From contig NC_084890.1 of assembly GCF_958979055.1 (NCBI RefSeq), positions 26,670,616-26,734,615 of the forward strand: 64,000 nt of DNA, written 5' to 3'. The position numbers and the translations under genes are program-made. The stretch is from Alnus glutinosa (taxonomy: Eukaryota; Streptophyta; Magnoliopsida; Fagales; Betulaceae). The notes beneath the pieces were generated by a model, which ran no database searches, was not told the origin of the DNA, and saw only the letters and a program-made list of their open reading frames with translations. Below, piece by piece: positions 24,491-36,190 of this stretch (the stretch's first letter is position 1; each line of letters starts with the position of its first letter).

Positions 24491-25010
24491 ATAATAATAA
24501 AAAAATGTGTGAGGGAGCTGTGAGAGACACCTCTTGCTCTTCGCCGGTCGGAGCTGTGAGAGAGGGTGGCCGAGCTTGTGCTTCGCCGGTCGGATCTGTG
24601 AGAGAGCGTGTTCTTCGCCGGGGGGAGCAGTGAGGGACACACCTGCAGGTAGTGGGGGAGAGAGAGAAAGCGTGAGGGAGAGAGAGAAAGCGGGAGGGAG
24701 AGAGAGAACTAAACAGAGAAACAGAGAGATAGAGAGAGCTAGAGACCCGGACTTACCCGGCCTTCCGGCGGTACGTCGGCCGGTGGTGGGGGTTCCACTG
24801 AGAGAGTGACAAAGAGACCGCCGAGGGAGACAGATGAGAGGGAAGCACCGACGCCGGGCCGGAGAAGAGACCGATCTACCTTGCAGCTGGTGGCCGGCGT
24901 CACTGTGAGAGAGAGAGAGAGAGAGAGTTCAGGCCGGCTAGCTGTTTCACATACAGGGGAGAGAGAGACCGAATAATACAGGGAGAGAGACGTTGTTTTT
25001 TCAAAAAAAC
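24490..25010. other. GC- and GA-rich island upstream of the CACTA transposase
   Basis: The block has repeats of TTCGCCGGTCGGAGCTGTGAGAG (24538-24620) and many GAGAGAGA tracts. Small open frames occur on both strands but none is convincing. Its position about 1.5 kb 5' of the TNP2 ATG fits a promoter or leader exon of the transposase, or captured host DNA. I cannot decide between these. Confidence 0.4.
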
Positions 25011-25064
25011 AACTTTCGCAATAAATGCGAAAAGACAAGGGACTGGCGCGGGACATATTTGTGA

Positions 25065-25445
25065 CCCGCGCCAGACTCCTACTGGAGTCGTTTTTACGGA
25101 AAACGACTCCAGATGGAGTTGTGGAGTCGTTTTAAAAAGAAACGACTCTAGTTGGAGTCGTTTTACTATAAAACGACTCTGTTTTAAGTCGTTCCATCCT
25201 AAAACGTCTCCAATAATTTTCCAATTTTTTTTTTTTATATATAAAAATATAAGGAGACGTTTCAGAATTAAACGACTCTACTTAAAGTCGTTTTTACCAA
25301 AAACGACTCCAAATGGAATATTTTTTAATAGAGCCATTTTAATGAAAAACGACTATCTAGAGTCGTTTTTAACTAGAAGGGCTTCAACTAGAGCCGTTTT
25401 TAATAAAAACGACTCCACATAGAGTCGTTTTTGATAAAAACGACT
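25065..25445. repeat. Internal block of GAGTCGTTTT-type subterminal repeats
   Basis: More than ten direct and inverted copies of GGAGTCGTTTTTA / AAAACGACTC. The motif differs by one base from the GAGCCGTTTT repeats at the real ends of the element. It may be the end of another CACTA element nested or captured here, or an old duplicated end. An (AT)n-rich stretch follows to 25620. Confidence 0.65.
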
Positions 25446-25639
25446 CAAATTATTATAAACTTTTAATATATATAACATATTAATATATATATATATATAT
25501 ATATAATCCGTTAGTTATTAATATATATGTTTAATTAGTATATGTATATAGATAACATATTATGTACATACACATATATATTATGTACATATACATATTA
25601 TGTATATATATATATATATTGTCTTACTAACTAAATACT

Positions 25640-26034
25640 ATACTTTTTCTCTAGAGAGAAAAACCTAAAAGCTTCGTTCGCGGTAGGGAGAGGCTTCCTT
25701 TCTTGATCAAGATGGTCACTTAATGAGCCTGTGCAATTCATCTTTAGTTGGTGTATGACCCATGCACATGCATCAGCGGTTTAGATCTTCTGTTTTATGC
25801 ACATGTGGGCTATAACTCTTTTCTCTAGTCTCGGAAGGAGTCGACCTAAGCTCGTGAAGATTGTCCATCACTAAAGGGGTTTCCAGAGAAGGCGCATGCT
25901 TTACATATACGTTGACTCCGACAGTTGTTTCTTTCTCGAAGCCGGCATTTTAGGATGATAGGATATTTGTTTGTTTTTTGTTTGTATATTCTTGCTTGTG
26001 TTCGAAGTTTACCATTTTTTTTACCTGTTTTAAG

Positions 26035-26071
<37 letters not shown>

Positions 26072-26190
26072 CGGTTTTGTGGGTAGAGATTCAATATATC
26101 TCTAGTTCACTCCAATGGCATTTGGTCAGTTGGGCTTTGTTTCTTGCCTTTGGTGTTGTGAATATATATATATATATATAAATTATTTTT
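25640..26190. other. Unclassified segment within the CACTA element
   Basis: Mixed-composition sequence with AGAGAGAAAAACCTAAAAGC and GGAGTCGACCTAAGCTCGTG, ending in poly-T (26041-26070) and a short (AT)n. It resembles the leader of a non-LTR retroelement in feel only; no coding domain is visible. Confidence 0.3.
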
Positions 26191-26249
26191 TTTTTTTTTT
26201 AGTATATATGGTTAGAATCATTATAAATTGTGTTATTTTAGATTTTTAA

Positions 26250-26748
26250 AATTGGAGACCTTTTTTGAAAAAAGGGCTGGAAATTAAAGCCGTTTTTTTA
26301 AAAACGGCTCTAAGTGGAACCAATTTATATAAAGCGGCTGAACATTGAGCCGTTTGTAAAGTGCAAAAAGGGCTCAAAATAGAGTCGTTTTTAATAAAAG
26401 GCTGAAAATGGAGCCATTTTTCATGAAAACGACTCTAATTAATATTGTGGGGGAAATAGTCTTGGCTCAAATTAGAGCCGTTTTGCATAAAGCGGCTCTA
26501 ATTTGAGCCGTTTTACATAAAGCGGCTCCATTTTGAGCCGTTTAAGTTGAAGTGGCTCGAAATTTGTTTGAAGCCGTTACTTAAAACGGCTCTAGTTTGA
26601 GTCGTTTTAATTATAAACGGCTCAAGTTGGAGCCGTTTTAAAAAAACGGCTCGAATTGCATACCTTTTATAAAAACAGCTCCAATTGGAGCCGTTTTAAT
26701 TGAAAACGTTTACAATTGGAGCCGTTTTTTTAAAAGGTCTCCAAAAGA
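26250..26748. repeat. CACTA right subterminal repeats (GAGCCGTTTT motif)
   Basis: About 18 direct and inverted copies of GAGCCGTTTTAA / TTAAAACGGCTC, densest between 26460 and 26720. It mirrors the left block and adjoins the right terminal repeat. Confidence 0.8.
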
Positions 26749-26780
26749 AACGGCTCAAAACATCGTTTTTTTTTGTAGTG
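26749..26780 (-). repeat. CACTA right terminal inverted repeat
   Basis: The plus strand ends CGTTTTTTTTTGTAGTG at 26780, immediately followed by TAC, the copy of the left-side duplication. The reverse complement aligns with the left end over about 30 bp, with one or two mismatches and a small length difference in the A run. Confidence 0.88.
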
Positions 26781-26783
26781 TAC

Positions 26784-27414
26784 ATCTCCTATATATTTTT
26801 ATAGAGTTTTTTTTAAAAAAAAATTGGAATGGAAAAAGTTCATTCAACTGGGTCTATAAAAATGACATATGTTCTTTGAACAAGGGCAAATCACATACTT
26901 TTTTAATAACAACGACAAAGTTGAAATGAATTTTATTAAAAAAGCATGTGTATCTCACGTGTTATTAAAAAAATGGATACGTGTCATTTTTATAGATTGG
27001 GTTAAAAAAAATTTATCAACCCAGTTTGAAAGAAATCTTTATCCTTTATTTTATATCAACTTACGTGAGTGTGTTTTAAGTTTTTTGATTTTTGTTTTTT
27101 TAAGTGATTGATGTGAAAAGCTACTTAAAACATATTATATCAACCGCTGTAAAATGAACATGAAGAAAATCATTACTCCAAAAGTTTTAAGGAATTTTTT
27201 AATTATTTTTTGGGGTAATAACCTTTTCTCCATCAACTACCAAAAAATGAGCGATGCCCTCATGAACTACCAACTCGACCAAAAAAGAGCATTCAACTAC
27301 CACAGTTACATGTTTTGCCTCTTTCTGTCAGTCTAACTCGTGAAAAGACTTAAATATCCTAACTCAATTTAAAAAATGATCTAAATGCCCTCAACTTAAA
27401 AAAAAAAATGCAAA
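26784..27414. other. Intergenic AT-rich sequence, no gene
   Basis: Open frames at 26869-27111 and 27154-27336 are AT-driven and match nothing I recognise. The phrases CTCCATCAACTACCAAAAAATG and CATGAACTACCAACTCGACC (27225-27290) suggest degenerate internal repeats of a non-autonomous element. Confidence 0.4.
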
Positions 27415-27545
27415 GGAAAAGGGAGTGGCTGTCGGAGGGGGTGGCCTGCGAGCCACCTCCAAAGGTGGGTCCGACCACCCCACAACCTGGGGGGCCGCGC
27501 GGCCACCCTTGGAAAATGCGCGAGCGCTTATAGGATATCAAAAGA
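27415..27545. repeat. GC-rich GGCCACCCC module, second copy
   Basis: Short GC-rich block with GGGGGTGGCCTGCGAGCC, GGTGGGTCCGACCACCCC and CGCGCGGCCACCC in AT-rich surroundings. It shares the vocabulary of 5090-5330 and 53295-53415. A 10-bp GATATCCTAA-type repeat follows. Confidence 0.5.
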
Positions 27546-27965
27546 TGATATCCTAAAAGAGTTTTACTACTAAGAAACTTTTTTGATTTGTTTTGATTTA
27601 ATTGCCTTATATGTTTTTCCTTTATTATTATTATTATTATTATTTCAAATATTTTTTTTTCCCTTCACCAATTATAGATACATGATGCAAGAAACTAAAT
27701 AATGTATAAGATGAAAATTTCATGGCAAAATGATTAGCAAGTGTGATATGAATAATAGTGTTCAACTATAGATAATGATTTTTTGTATTTAGTAAAAGCA
27801 AGAATTACAATTTCAAGGCCCAAAATTTCCATTACCTCATATGCAGATAGCGGATAATAACCGTATTTTATAACCTTGCGAATGCGGATATCTAAAAGTG
27901 ATAACCACATTACGCGAATGCAGATATTGCTAATAACTGCATCGGCATTCGCATATTCACTCCTA
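27546..27965. other. Transposon-like fragments, no gene
   Basis: A (TTA)n stretch near 27627-27650, then 27846-27960 with GCGGATAATAACCG, GCGAATGCGGATAT and GCGAATGCAGATAT repeats, which look like the end of a non-autonomous DNA element. No terminal repeats could be fixed. Confidence 0.3.
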
Positions 27966-28330
27966 CACTACAAAAAACCAATTGATTTGAATTGTTTGAA
28001 TAGTGTCGGTTGGAAAACGACTTAAATAATAGGGTTTGGACTCCATAGTCTAGTCATTTTAATTTTAATTTTTAATTTTTTTGTCGACTCCAATTAAGGT
28101 TGTTTCTATAAAAAAAGACACTAATCGTTTGGAGTCGTTTGAACAGTGAACGACTCCAAATTGTTAGTATCGTTTTACACCTAAAACAACACTAATAGAT
28201 TAGTGTCGTTTTATATCTAAAACAACACTAATCGAGTCGTGTTGTTTTAGATGTAAAATGACATAAAACCCAAAAAACAATAATTAAAAATATGGTTTTT
28301 TTTTTTTTAATTTTTTTTTATAATACCTAA
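27966..28330 (+). mobile_element. Second CACTA-like left end with subterminal repeats
   Basis: Starts CACTACAAAAAACCAATTG and continues with repeats such as GGAGTCGTTTGAACAGTGAACGACTCC and TAGTGTCGTTTTA with complements. A poly-T tract and the phrase AATACCTAATATGCAACA follow, resembling the position after the subterminal block of the large CACTA (near 15320). I found no matching right end (TTTTTGTAGTG) in the window, so it is truncated, or disrupted by later insertions. Confidence 0.6.
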
Positions 28331-28774
28331 TATGCAACATAATAACTCAAGTCCAATGCATACATTAAAAACGTACACAAATCCCAAACAACATTGAAAA
28401 CGTTATATAGCTAAAATCTATTCATACATACACTCGAAACATTCTTAAACTATCTCAAACAATTCCAAGAATAGTCAAGTTCAAAATAAAAACTCAATTA
28501 ACAAAACTCATGCCCACAATAACCCACATCAAGTCCAAGGAAATCTTGATATGTGCTGTGGAAAAACTCGACCAACTGATCGCCAACTCCAAACATATAT
28601 AATACAAGGTCCATATTTAAAACTCAAGTCCAATGCAACATAATAAAGTCCAAGACAACATAATTAAATACAAGAAACTCAAATCTTGTTAAAACTCAAT
28701 ATCAAGTTCAAGCAACATATATAGGATATTGTAACACTTTTAGTCAACAACACAAACCTAGCTAATCTCAAATG

Positions 28775-28867
<93 letters not shown>

Positions 28868-28981
28868 CTGTTCGAATAACTCAATAGAGTATCCAAACGA
28901 TCGCATCAAGCAATAAGTTCTCAACAATAACAACTAAACCATATACATATAACAAGTTATAATAAATCAAGTGAATTCGTA
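28331..28981. other. AT-rich continuation of the CACTA-like fragment with a long (AT)n microsatellite
   Basis: Repeated phrases AACTCAAGTCCAATGCA occur near 28345 and 28622. A near-perfect (AT)n runs from about 28778 to 28863 (over 40 repeats). No coding potential apart from an artefact across the AT tract. Confidence 0.55.
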
Positions 28982-30830
28982 AGCATAAACGCCCCAAATT
29001 TGAGCCAGCAAATTCATAAGCAGAAACCTCTGATTCCCACGTGACATTACTACATCAAAGATAAAATCTCGCAGCGAAATATATTTTTTCTTCTAAGGAC
29101 TTTGGAATTAATAGCATAACACGTTGGAGTTGACTAAAATACCTCGATACATTTATTAAAAGTTACTTAGGTTTATCTTTATATGCCATATGCACACTAA
29201 GTGCATCAAAATTAGTACCACAAACGGCACATAAGCATACAACATAAAACATGACAAGCGCAACGTCGTTATAAGTATTTACATGCCACAAAATAAAACA
29301 TATTTAAATACAGCTAGCTATTTCAAGGCTAGTACATAATAATCCGATAATGGTTTTAAAAACCATCAAAACTGGCATATGGGTTCATGCCTTCAACCTT
29401 CTGATCTGCATCAGTAACTATGCAAATATGACGTCATCATATTTACATAGACAACCAAGTGAGTCATCCATTTTCATAACTAAGTTACCATCAAATTAAT
29501 AACAGTTCATAAAGAATACAAATGCAAAGGTTGTATGAATATGCATTGTAGTAACCATTTAGTTTGTGTTTTATGATTATCTTTCTTCAGACCTCTCGTT
29601 CTAGGTTATCTGAACCCGTTCATGTCTGTTGCCTCACACTTAAAGTCTTACCTATTTTTACTGGAATCCTACTGGTCCCAGCATTAGTTATATATTAGGA
29701 CTTCGGACACCCCTAGGTCACTTTGATTCCCCTAGGTCTACTGATTAGCCTTCCTTCCACTTGCTACTACATCAGCTTGTTGATGGCTATCTCCTCAACC
29801 ATTTTATTAATTGGACACCACATGAAATGCATGAACAAACACCCATGCATTGAACACACACCACACAATCCTAATGAAACATAGAATCACCCTCAGTAAG
29901 TACATCCATACTTACTCTCCTCTTCGTGTAGTTTCTTAGACTTCTTTTCTGCATATAAATCCATCTATACAATAATATATATATCAATTATCTATATATA
30001 AAAAAAAAATCATTTTTTATAGGCCCTCATCTCTTTATATTTATTATTATCCATCACTTCATTATGTTGAGACGATCACTTATAACAATCTTAAAACCTT
30101 GGTTCATGATTTGATGACGATGCTATATGACCAATACCACCAAATATGAACTTGAAGGATTAAAATATATCATAAGGACAATTAGAGTAAATATGATCAA
30201 TTCATGAAAATCATGAGGACAATGAAATGTAAAAGGAAATATAAATACGATTAACTCATGAAAGTCATAAGATCAGTCATGAGGACAATGAAATGTAAAA
30301 GCATTTTATATTACTTTTTACTTTAATTCTTTTATCTCTTAAGCTTATTGGGTCTTTAAATAATTCATAAAACAAGTAATGAAATCAAATAGAAAGAAAG
30401 AGATGCCAAGTGATTCATAAGATATTACTTTGAAAGTTTCATGTTCAAATTATATCTTTTGAGTTTTTGGACTCAATATAGCGAAAGTGAATTAAACACT
30501 TCCTTAGGAATATCTTAAAAGTCACTCCATGCATCAAGATCACTTACCAAGTTGATTTGGAGAGAAAAACTTCAAGAACACCAAAGTGGCCGTGATGTGA
30601 AATTTTGAGGGTAGATAGAGGACTTCAAGACAAACACTTTCTCTTTTTGGTTCGACTCATTTCGAGTTCGTTTTGACTCAATTCCAGTTATCAAAGTTTC
30701 TGTCTATTAAGCCAAAATATCTTTAAATTACTTTCTGCGTTCACACTTGCTTTACTAATTTTTCTTTCTTTTCATGATTACTCTTGAGATATTATTGAGA
30801 TCTTTTATTCCTTCATCATTACTCTTGATT
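28982..30830 (-). mobile_element. Truncated LTR of the TGTAACGCCCC family (copy 2)
   Basis: The left end (AAACGCCCCAAA, then CCACGTGACATTACTACA and GCAGCGAAATAT) aligns with the left end of the intact copy at 35601. Further shared blocks are AATAAATCCATC..ACAATAATAT (29963-29990 vs 36608-36635), the GATCAACTCATGAAAGTCAT repeats (near 30190-30290), and CACTTTCTCTTTTTGGTTC (30637 vs 37740). Similarity fades near 30830 without a terminal repeat, so the promoter-side end seems lost. Orientation follows the TATA box of the intact copy. Confidence 0.7.
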
Positions 30831-31017
30831 TATACACACAGAGTGTTCTAGGAATTCAAAAAGGTGGAGAAAACCCACGGAATTGTGCTGCAAATTAAAA
30901 AGCAAAGGAAGCCTCATTTGTTGACCAAAAAGTTCATTTCACACTTAAAAGTCCAACTTTTTGTCTAACTAGACTTAGCTTTTAAATAGATTTCCTAAAC
31001 TAAATAAATATCAACTT

Positions 31018-31302
31018 GTCTTAGTTCTGGACAAGCCAACTTGTGCAAGGGGTGTGGAGGTTTTAAATGAGATTACCAAGAAACTTAACGAAGTGGAGGA
31101 TGCAAATAGTACTTTGGAAGCAAGGATTAAAGATTTGGAGAATGAAAATATTAGTTGCATAGAAAGAGTTAGGCAACCACTAAAGGGGGATGATAGACAA
31201 ATGGAAATCATCAGGTGTCTAGAGAAGGAAAATGACAACTATAGGGCAAGAGAGAAATTTTTGATGTATGCTTTGTTCTTGTCATGGTTTACCTTCTGTT
31301 GA
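31018..31302 (+). pseudogene. Coiled-coil ORF fragment with C-terminal hydrophobic segment, possibly GRF-type zinc-finger protein tail
   Basis: The frame reads LDKPTCARGVEVLNEITKKL, then about 55 residues of charged heptads (VEDANSTLEARIKDLENEN) and a short hydrophobic end (MYALFLSWFTFC). There is no ATG at the start and no zinc finger upstream. The arrangement of a P.C.R motif, coiled coil and terminal hydrophobic helix recalls the end of plant GRF zinc-finger proteins, often found among transposons. That is a guess. It is a fragment at most. Confidence 0.35.
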
Positions 31303-31444
31303 TTGCTTGTGTTGCACTTATGAAATGAAATGTAGTTTGAGATATGAATTATAGATTATGTAGTTCGGATATGTATTTTGTATATGTATGAGAAGTATGT
31401 AAGTTTTATGGATAGAGCTACTGGTTTGAATGGATTCCCGTGTA
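31303..31444. other. Short spacer, no gene
   Basis: AT-rich sequence between the coiled-coil fragment and the tandem array. Nothing recognised. Confidence 0.4.
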
Positions 31445-32400
31445 TCACATTTGATACCTAAATGTTGTCAAATTATTACAATAGGTACTTAGGGTTTTGA
31501 AACGTACCACAAATGGTACCTCATGTTTATATTTATATCACATTGGGTACTTAAGTTTTACATATATGTATTACATATAGTACCTTATAGGGTACCTTAA
31601 TATGTTATGTCAAACAATATCCTTTCTTCAACAATTTTGTCAACAAGTGTACATTCGTGCTCAAATTTTATAAACAGTATCACAGATGGTACCTCATGTT
31701 TACATATGTATTACATATAGTACCTTAATATGTTATGTCAAACAATATCCTTTCTTCAACAATTTTGTCAACAAATGTACATTTGTGCTCAAATTTTGGA
31801 CACTTCATACATGACCCAATTTATTCCTTTGTTTTGTAAACAGTATCACAGATGGTACTTCATGTTTATATTTATATCACATTGAGTACCTAAGTTTAAC
31901 ATATGTATTACATATAGTACCTTAAAGGGTACCTTAATATGTTATGTCAAACAATATCATTTCTTCAACAATTTTGTCAACAAATGTACATTCGTGCTCA
32001 AATTTTGGACAGTTCATATATGTCCCAATTTATTCCATTGTTTTATAAACAGTATCACATATGGTACCTAATGTTTATATTTATATCACATTGGGTATCT
32101 AAGTTTTACATATGTATTACATATAGTACCTTAAAGGGTACCTTAATATGTTATGTCAAACAATATCATTTCTTCAACAATTTTGTCAACAAATGTACAT
32201 TCGTGGTCAAATTTTGGACACTTCATACATGTCTTAATTTATTCCATTGTTTGGTAAATAGTATCACAGATGGTACCTCATGTTTATATTTATATCACAT
32301 TGGGTACCTAAGTTTTACATACGTATTACATATAGTACCTTAAATGGTACCTTAATATGTTATGTCAAACAATATCATTTCTTCAACAATTTTGTCAACC
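31445..32400. repeat. Tandem array of roughly 205-210 bp units (GGTACC-rich)
   Basis: The phrase GTATCACAGATGGTACCTCA recurs near 31677, 31844, 32050 and 32260, with shared phrases ATGTTATGTCAAACAATATC, TTCTTCAACAATTTTGTCAA and CAAATGTACATTCGTGCTCA between. One unit is shortened to about 167 bp. The reading frame across 31939-32343 is a by-product, repeating the same peptide. It may belong to the 3' part of the neighbouring Mutator-like element. Confidence 0.85.
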
Positions 32401-33090
32401 TTTACCCCTTCATTCACTGATTTTCGGTTACCTCAGTTTGTTACATTCTTTCCTAAATGATATCAAATGTGGTACCTCAGTTATTAATATGTATCACAAA
32501 TGATACATAAGTTTTGGTGTTTGTATCATATGTAGTACCCCTTCCTGCATTTTGGGTATGACCTGTCTGTGCATCTAATAATCAAACATGTACAAATATG
32601 TACATCAATAGCCCCTTTTGTAAAATATCAATACAACAACACAAAATATGTACATCAACAAACACGAGCAAAATGTGCACATCACATGAACATCAACCTG
32701 TGGCTTGATTTCAAATAACCTGCTTAACAAACTGAGATAATCAGGTACGTCAACAACCAGTACACACCCAGTAACACAAAATACATTAACAAAATGTGCA
32801 CCAACCAAAATATGCACATGTGCACATCAACACAACAAGTATGTACATCAACGACCCGGATACAATTATCAACACTCATCAACAGAAAATGTGTCTTGTC
32901 TTTGTCTTGTACATCAATCTATTTCAATTGGCTATGATCCACCTTGTTGCAACCCAACCAAGAGATAGGTCAATCAACATGTATTTAAATAACTATTAAC
33001 CAGCCTACGTAGGGTAACAAAAAAAAAAAAAGAGCAAGTGGCTAACCTTTAGTTGCCTCTTGTATACGGAAGACATTCTCCTTTCTCTTG
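32401..33090. other. 3' flank of the Mutator-like transposase, no gene
   Basis: Rich in short ATGTACATCAA and ACATGTGCACATC phrases between 32580 and 32860. No coding region recognised. No terminal inverted repeat could be fixed for the element. Confidence 0.4.
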
Positions 33091-36000
33091 GTCTTCAATG
33101 GATGCTTGTTCCTTGAGGTATTCTTTGTCTTCGACGTGTCCTTGCCAGTTGACCTGGTGGATCTGCAGGGGCAAATGGGCCTGCGCCTAATGGACCTGTA
33201 GGGGCAGATGGGTCTGCACCTGATGGACTTGCAGGGGCAGATGGGCCTGCGCCCTCATCTGGTGTGCCTGCACCTGATGGCCCTGCCCTTGATGGGCATG
33301 CATTGGATGTGCTTCCCTGCCACATATTTGACAAACACATCAGTTATAGAAATATAGTCATTCAACCAGTATACAGAAATATAGTCATTCAACCAGAAAT
33401 ATCTACCTTCGGTTTCTTAGGCTGCTTGGGATACTTCTTCCTATTTGGGTTGTCGGGTTTGTGGCAACTCCTAGCATTGTGCCCCTTTTCACCACAATTT
33501 CCACACCGCACATCGTAGCCCTTGCGACTCACTTTAATGCTCTCGTCTAGCTGCTCATCAACTCCTCTTTGCCTCTGTTTTTTGGGCCTCCCACGCTGTT
33601 TCTTTGGCTGCAGTGGTTCTATAGGTTCCACACCCTAGTCAACATGCCACTCATCCGGGCCAGGCATAGGATTAACCCCGGAGGCATAGGACTTTCTGTA
33701 TGTATCCATCATGTACCAATGGCCGACATAAGTCTCAGGTTTTCCTTTATTGAGGTATATCGCACAAACTGCATGTGGATAAGGAATCCCATTAAGTTGC
33801 CACCTCCCACAGCCACACGTTTGTCGTTGAAGATCCACCACCCGCTGAGGCTCATGGGCATTATCGACCTCAAATTGCATCTGATTGCTCCAACGACAAA
33901 TATAGTTCTTTGCCTCTAACTTGTTCCTCTCCAACTTCTTCACAATCTTAGGACAAATTACATTCGATGTCGTTGCTGCCCCAACATTTTTCTAACTAAA
34001 CCGGTTCATAATTTGCCGTCGTATAGTCTCGAAACAAGTTAGTATCGGCTGGCCTTTTGCTTCCAATACCCAAGCATTGAAGCTCTCGACGATGTTATTC
34101 AGTAAGATGTCACTGCAGCTGGTGGTTCGGAATGCATGCCTTGACCACATTTTTGGGTCAACCCTCTCAGTGTACTCGAGAGCTTTTTTGTCCATCTCTC
34201 CAATGACAAGATAGTACTTAAATTGGACTTTATTGGGTGTTGCACCCCATAACGCATCTTTGAACTTTTTCCCCTTCCATCCCTTCCCCTTCATGTTTGC
34301 ATACAAGTGCCTGACACAATAACGATGCTCGAGACCGGGCATTAGGTCCTCCAGAGCATCGATTAGCCCCTGTGTAAACAAAAAATAAATGTCAAACAAA
34401 TGTTATTAAAATAAAAATGACCATACGATAATTGCATTAGATATTACCTTTTGTCGGTCCGACATGAACGACCACATATGCTCCTGCGGATAACCAATAT
34501 CCTCTAACAGTTGGACCAAGAACCATGTCCATGTATCCTTGTTCTCGGTCTCGCATACCGCATATGCAATGGGATATATGTCATCATTACCGTCACGGGC
34601 GATGGCGGCATGCAATTGCCCACCCCGTTTGGTCTTAATGAAACAGGCATCAACACATATCATTGGCCTGCATCCTGCCAAGAATCCTTCTTTACATGCC
34701 GCCAAAGAAACATACATCCTCTAGAAGAACACTCCGTCCCTTTGGATGTAAGCTGAGCTACCGGGATTCCACTGCAATACTCTCAGGTGTTACAATATTG
34801 TGAACCATCTCTTCCGTCGAGCATATCAATTGCCATCTTCTTTGCACGATGGCAACTCAGTATTGTCATCTGCACGTTGTAATCTCGACGTATCATTTCC
34901 TGTAACGCCCTAGCCGTAAAGTTTCTTTGGTTTCGGAAAATCTCTACATATCGATTTGCAGCCCACCTTATAGTTGCCTTCTTGTTGTAGTAATCACTGC
35001 CACAGTTATGCTCATCATAGAGAGTCGATTTGAAAATACTTTCTACACGGAGTCCAGGAGGCATGTATTTTTCAGTGACATAACGATTTGCAGTGGGCGG
35101 TTACCCATTTTTCGTCGTTGTGCACATACTTGTAATCGAAGTTATTTTGCACTGTGAATAATTGTAATGCTTCTTTAAATTCTTTCGGGTTCATAAACCT
35201 CAACCCTACACTCAACTACACTGTCTAACTCTAGTCCCGCTTTCTCTTCCACTTGGGATATCTTTTCTTATGCTTTACAATTGACCCTTCACTGTCTTCT
35301 TCACCACTGTCTAGACTGTCGAACTACTCACTGTCATATGAATCCGCGTCCGGGTCATTTGTTGCATGGACTCCAATGCCCGATTTGGAATCTCTATCCC
35401 AAGTCTGAAACCAGGTATTTATATCATCATTGGGTTCGCGTAGGACATCCTTTTTCCTTCGCTACAAACATGTCCTCCTCCTCGCCGTCTATCATCTCAA
35501 TGTCCTCCTCCTCCTCTGGCCTCTATTTCCTTGGCTGCCTGGGTGGCCGTTTCCTTGGCTGCTGTGGTGGAGGTTGCATTGCTGGCTTTTGGGGTGTTTG
35601 TGTAACGCCCCGCCTTTTACAAAGAGGCGTAATTGAAAATTTTTCAATTTCCACGTGACATTACTACAATATCAGAGTTATAAATTGGCAGCGGAATATC
35701 TTTCTATATAATAACACATCAGAGCTTCTAACAAAAATACTTCAAAATAAATAGAAAGAGTGTAATTGAATAATTACACATTAAAAATATTATTTGTGCC
35801 ATGTATGACACAAATAATTTACAATCAAATCACTCAGAGTATCATTATTACATGTCAATAAATATATAAATATCGTTTTCCAAATATAATAATAATAGTG
35901 GACTAGACATAGTAGTCCACAAAAGTGGGAGGCATCCTCGCCTCAAACACTGCTATCAAGATCACCTAAAGGTCTGGACAATCCTGACACTCCCCCTTCT

Positions 36001-36190
36001 TCGTAACCTGTATTAATAGGCTATTCTGCCCATATATAAATATATGGGTCAGTCAACTGCTTTCAACAATGATAAGATTACTGATTTAATTAAGTAAATG
36101 CATCACAATGTAATAATATAAAGTAATGACAGTTTTATATGCATAGTCTTATTTATTTATATAACAATTTCCTTCTTGCATTCATCGAAT

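Larger units (their letters stand above)
14831..26780 (-). mobile_element. Complete CACTA (En/Spm) DNA transposon, 11,950 bp, TAC target duplication
   Basis: The left end is CACTACAAAAAAAATGCTG and the right end, reverse-complemented, is CACTACAAAAAAAAACGATG. Both ends are flanked by TAC (14828-14830 and 26781-26783), matching the 3-bp duplication of CACTA elements. Subterminal GAGCCGTTTT-type repeats occupy both ends. Inside, on the minus strand, lie a TNP2-type transposase gene and a second gene of Ptta/En/Spm type. Both carry lesions, so the copy is probably not autonomous now. The right part contains a second block of slightly different subterminal repeats and long AT tracts, so it may also hold nested material. 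The outer right end is near 27 kb and does not touch a host gene. Confidence 0.9.

Noticed and set aside
24534..25056. Arg/Glu- and Ser/Leu-rich open frames on both strands in the GA-rich island
   Set aside because: Low-complexity translation of GAGAGA tracts, no domain.
28679..28933. 84-codon frame with poly Ile-Tyr
   Set aside because: Translation of the (AT)n microsatellite.
31939..32343. 134-codon open frame
   Set aside because: It is the tandem array read through; the peptide repeats with the DNA unit.
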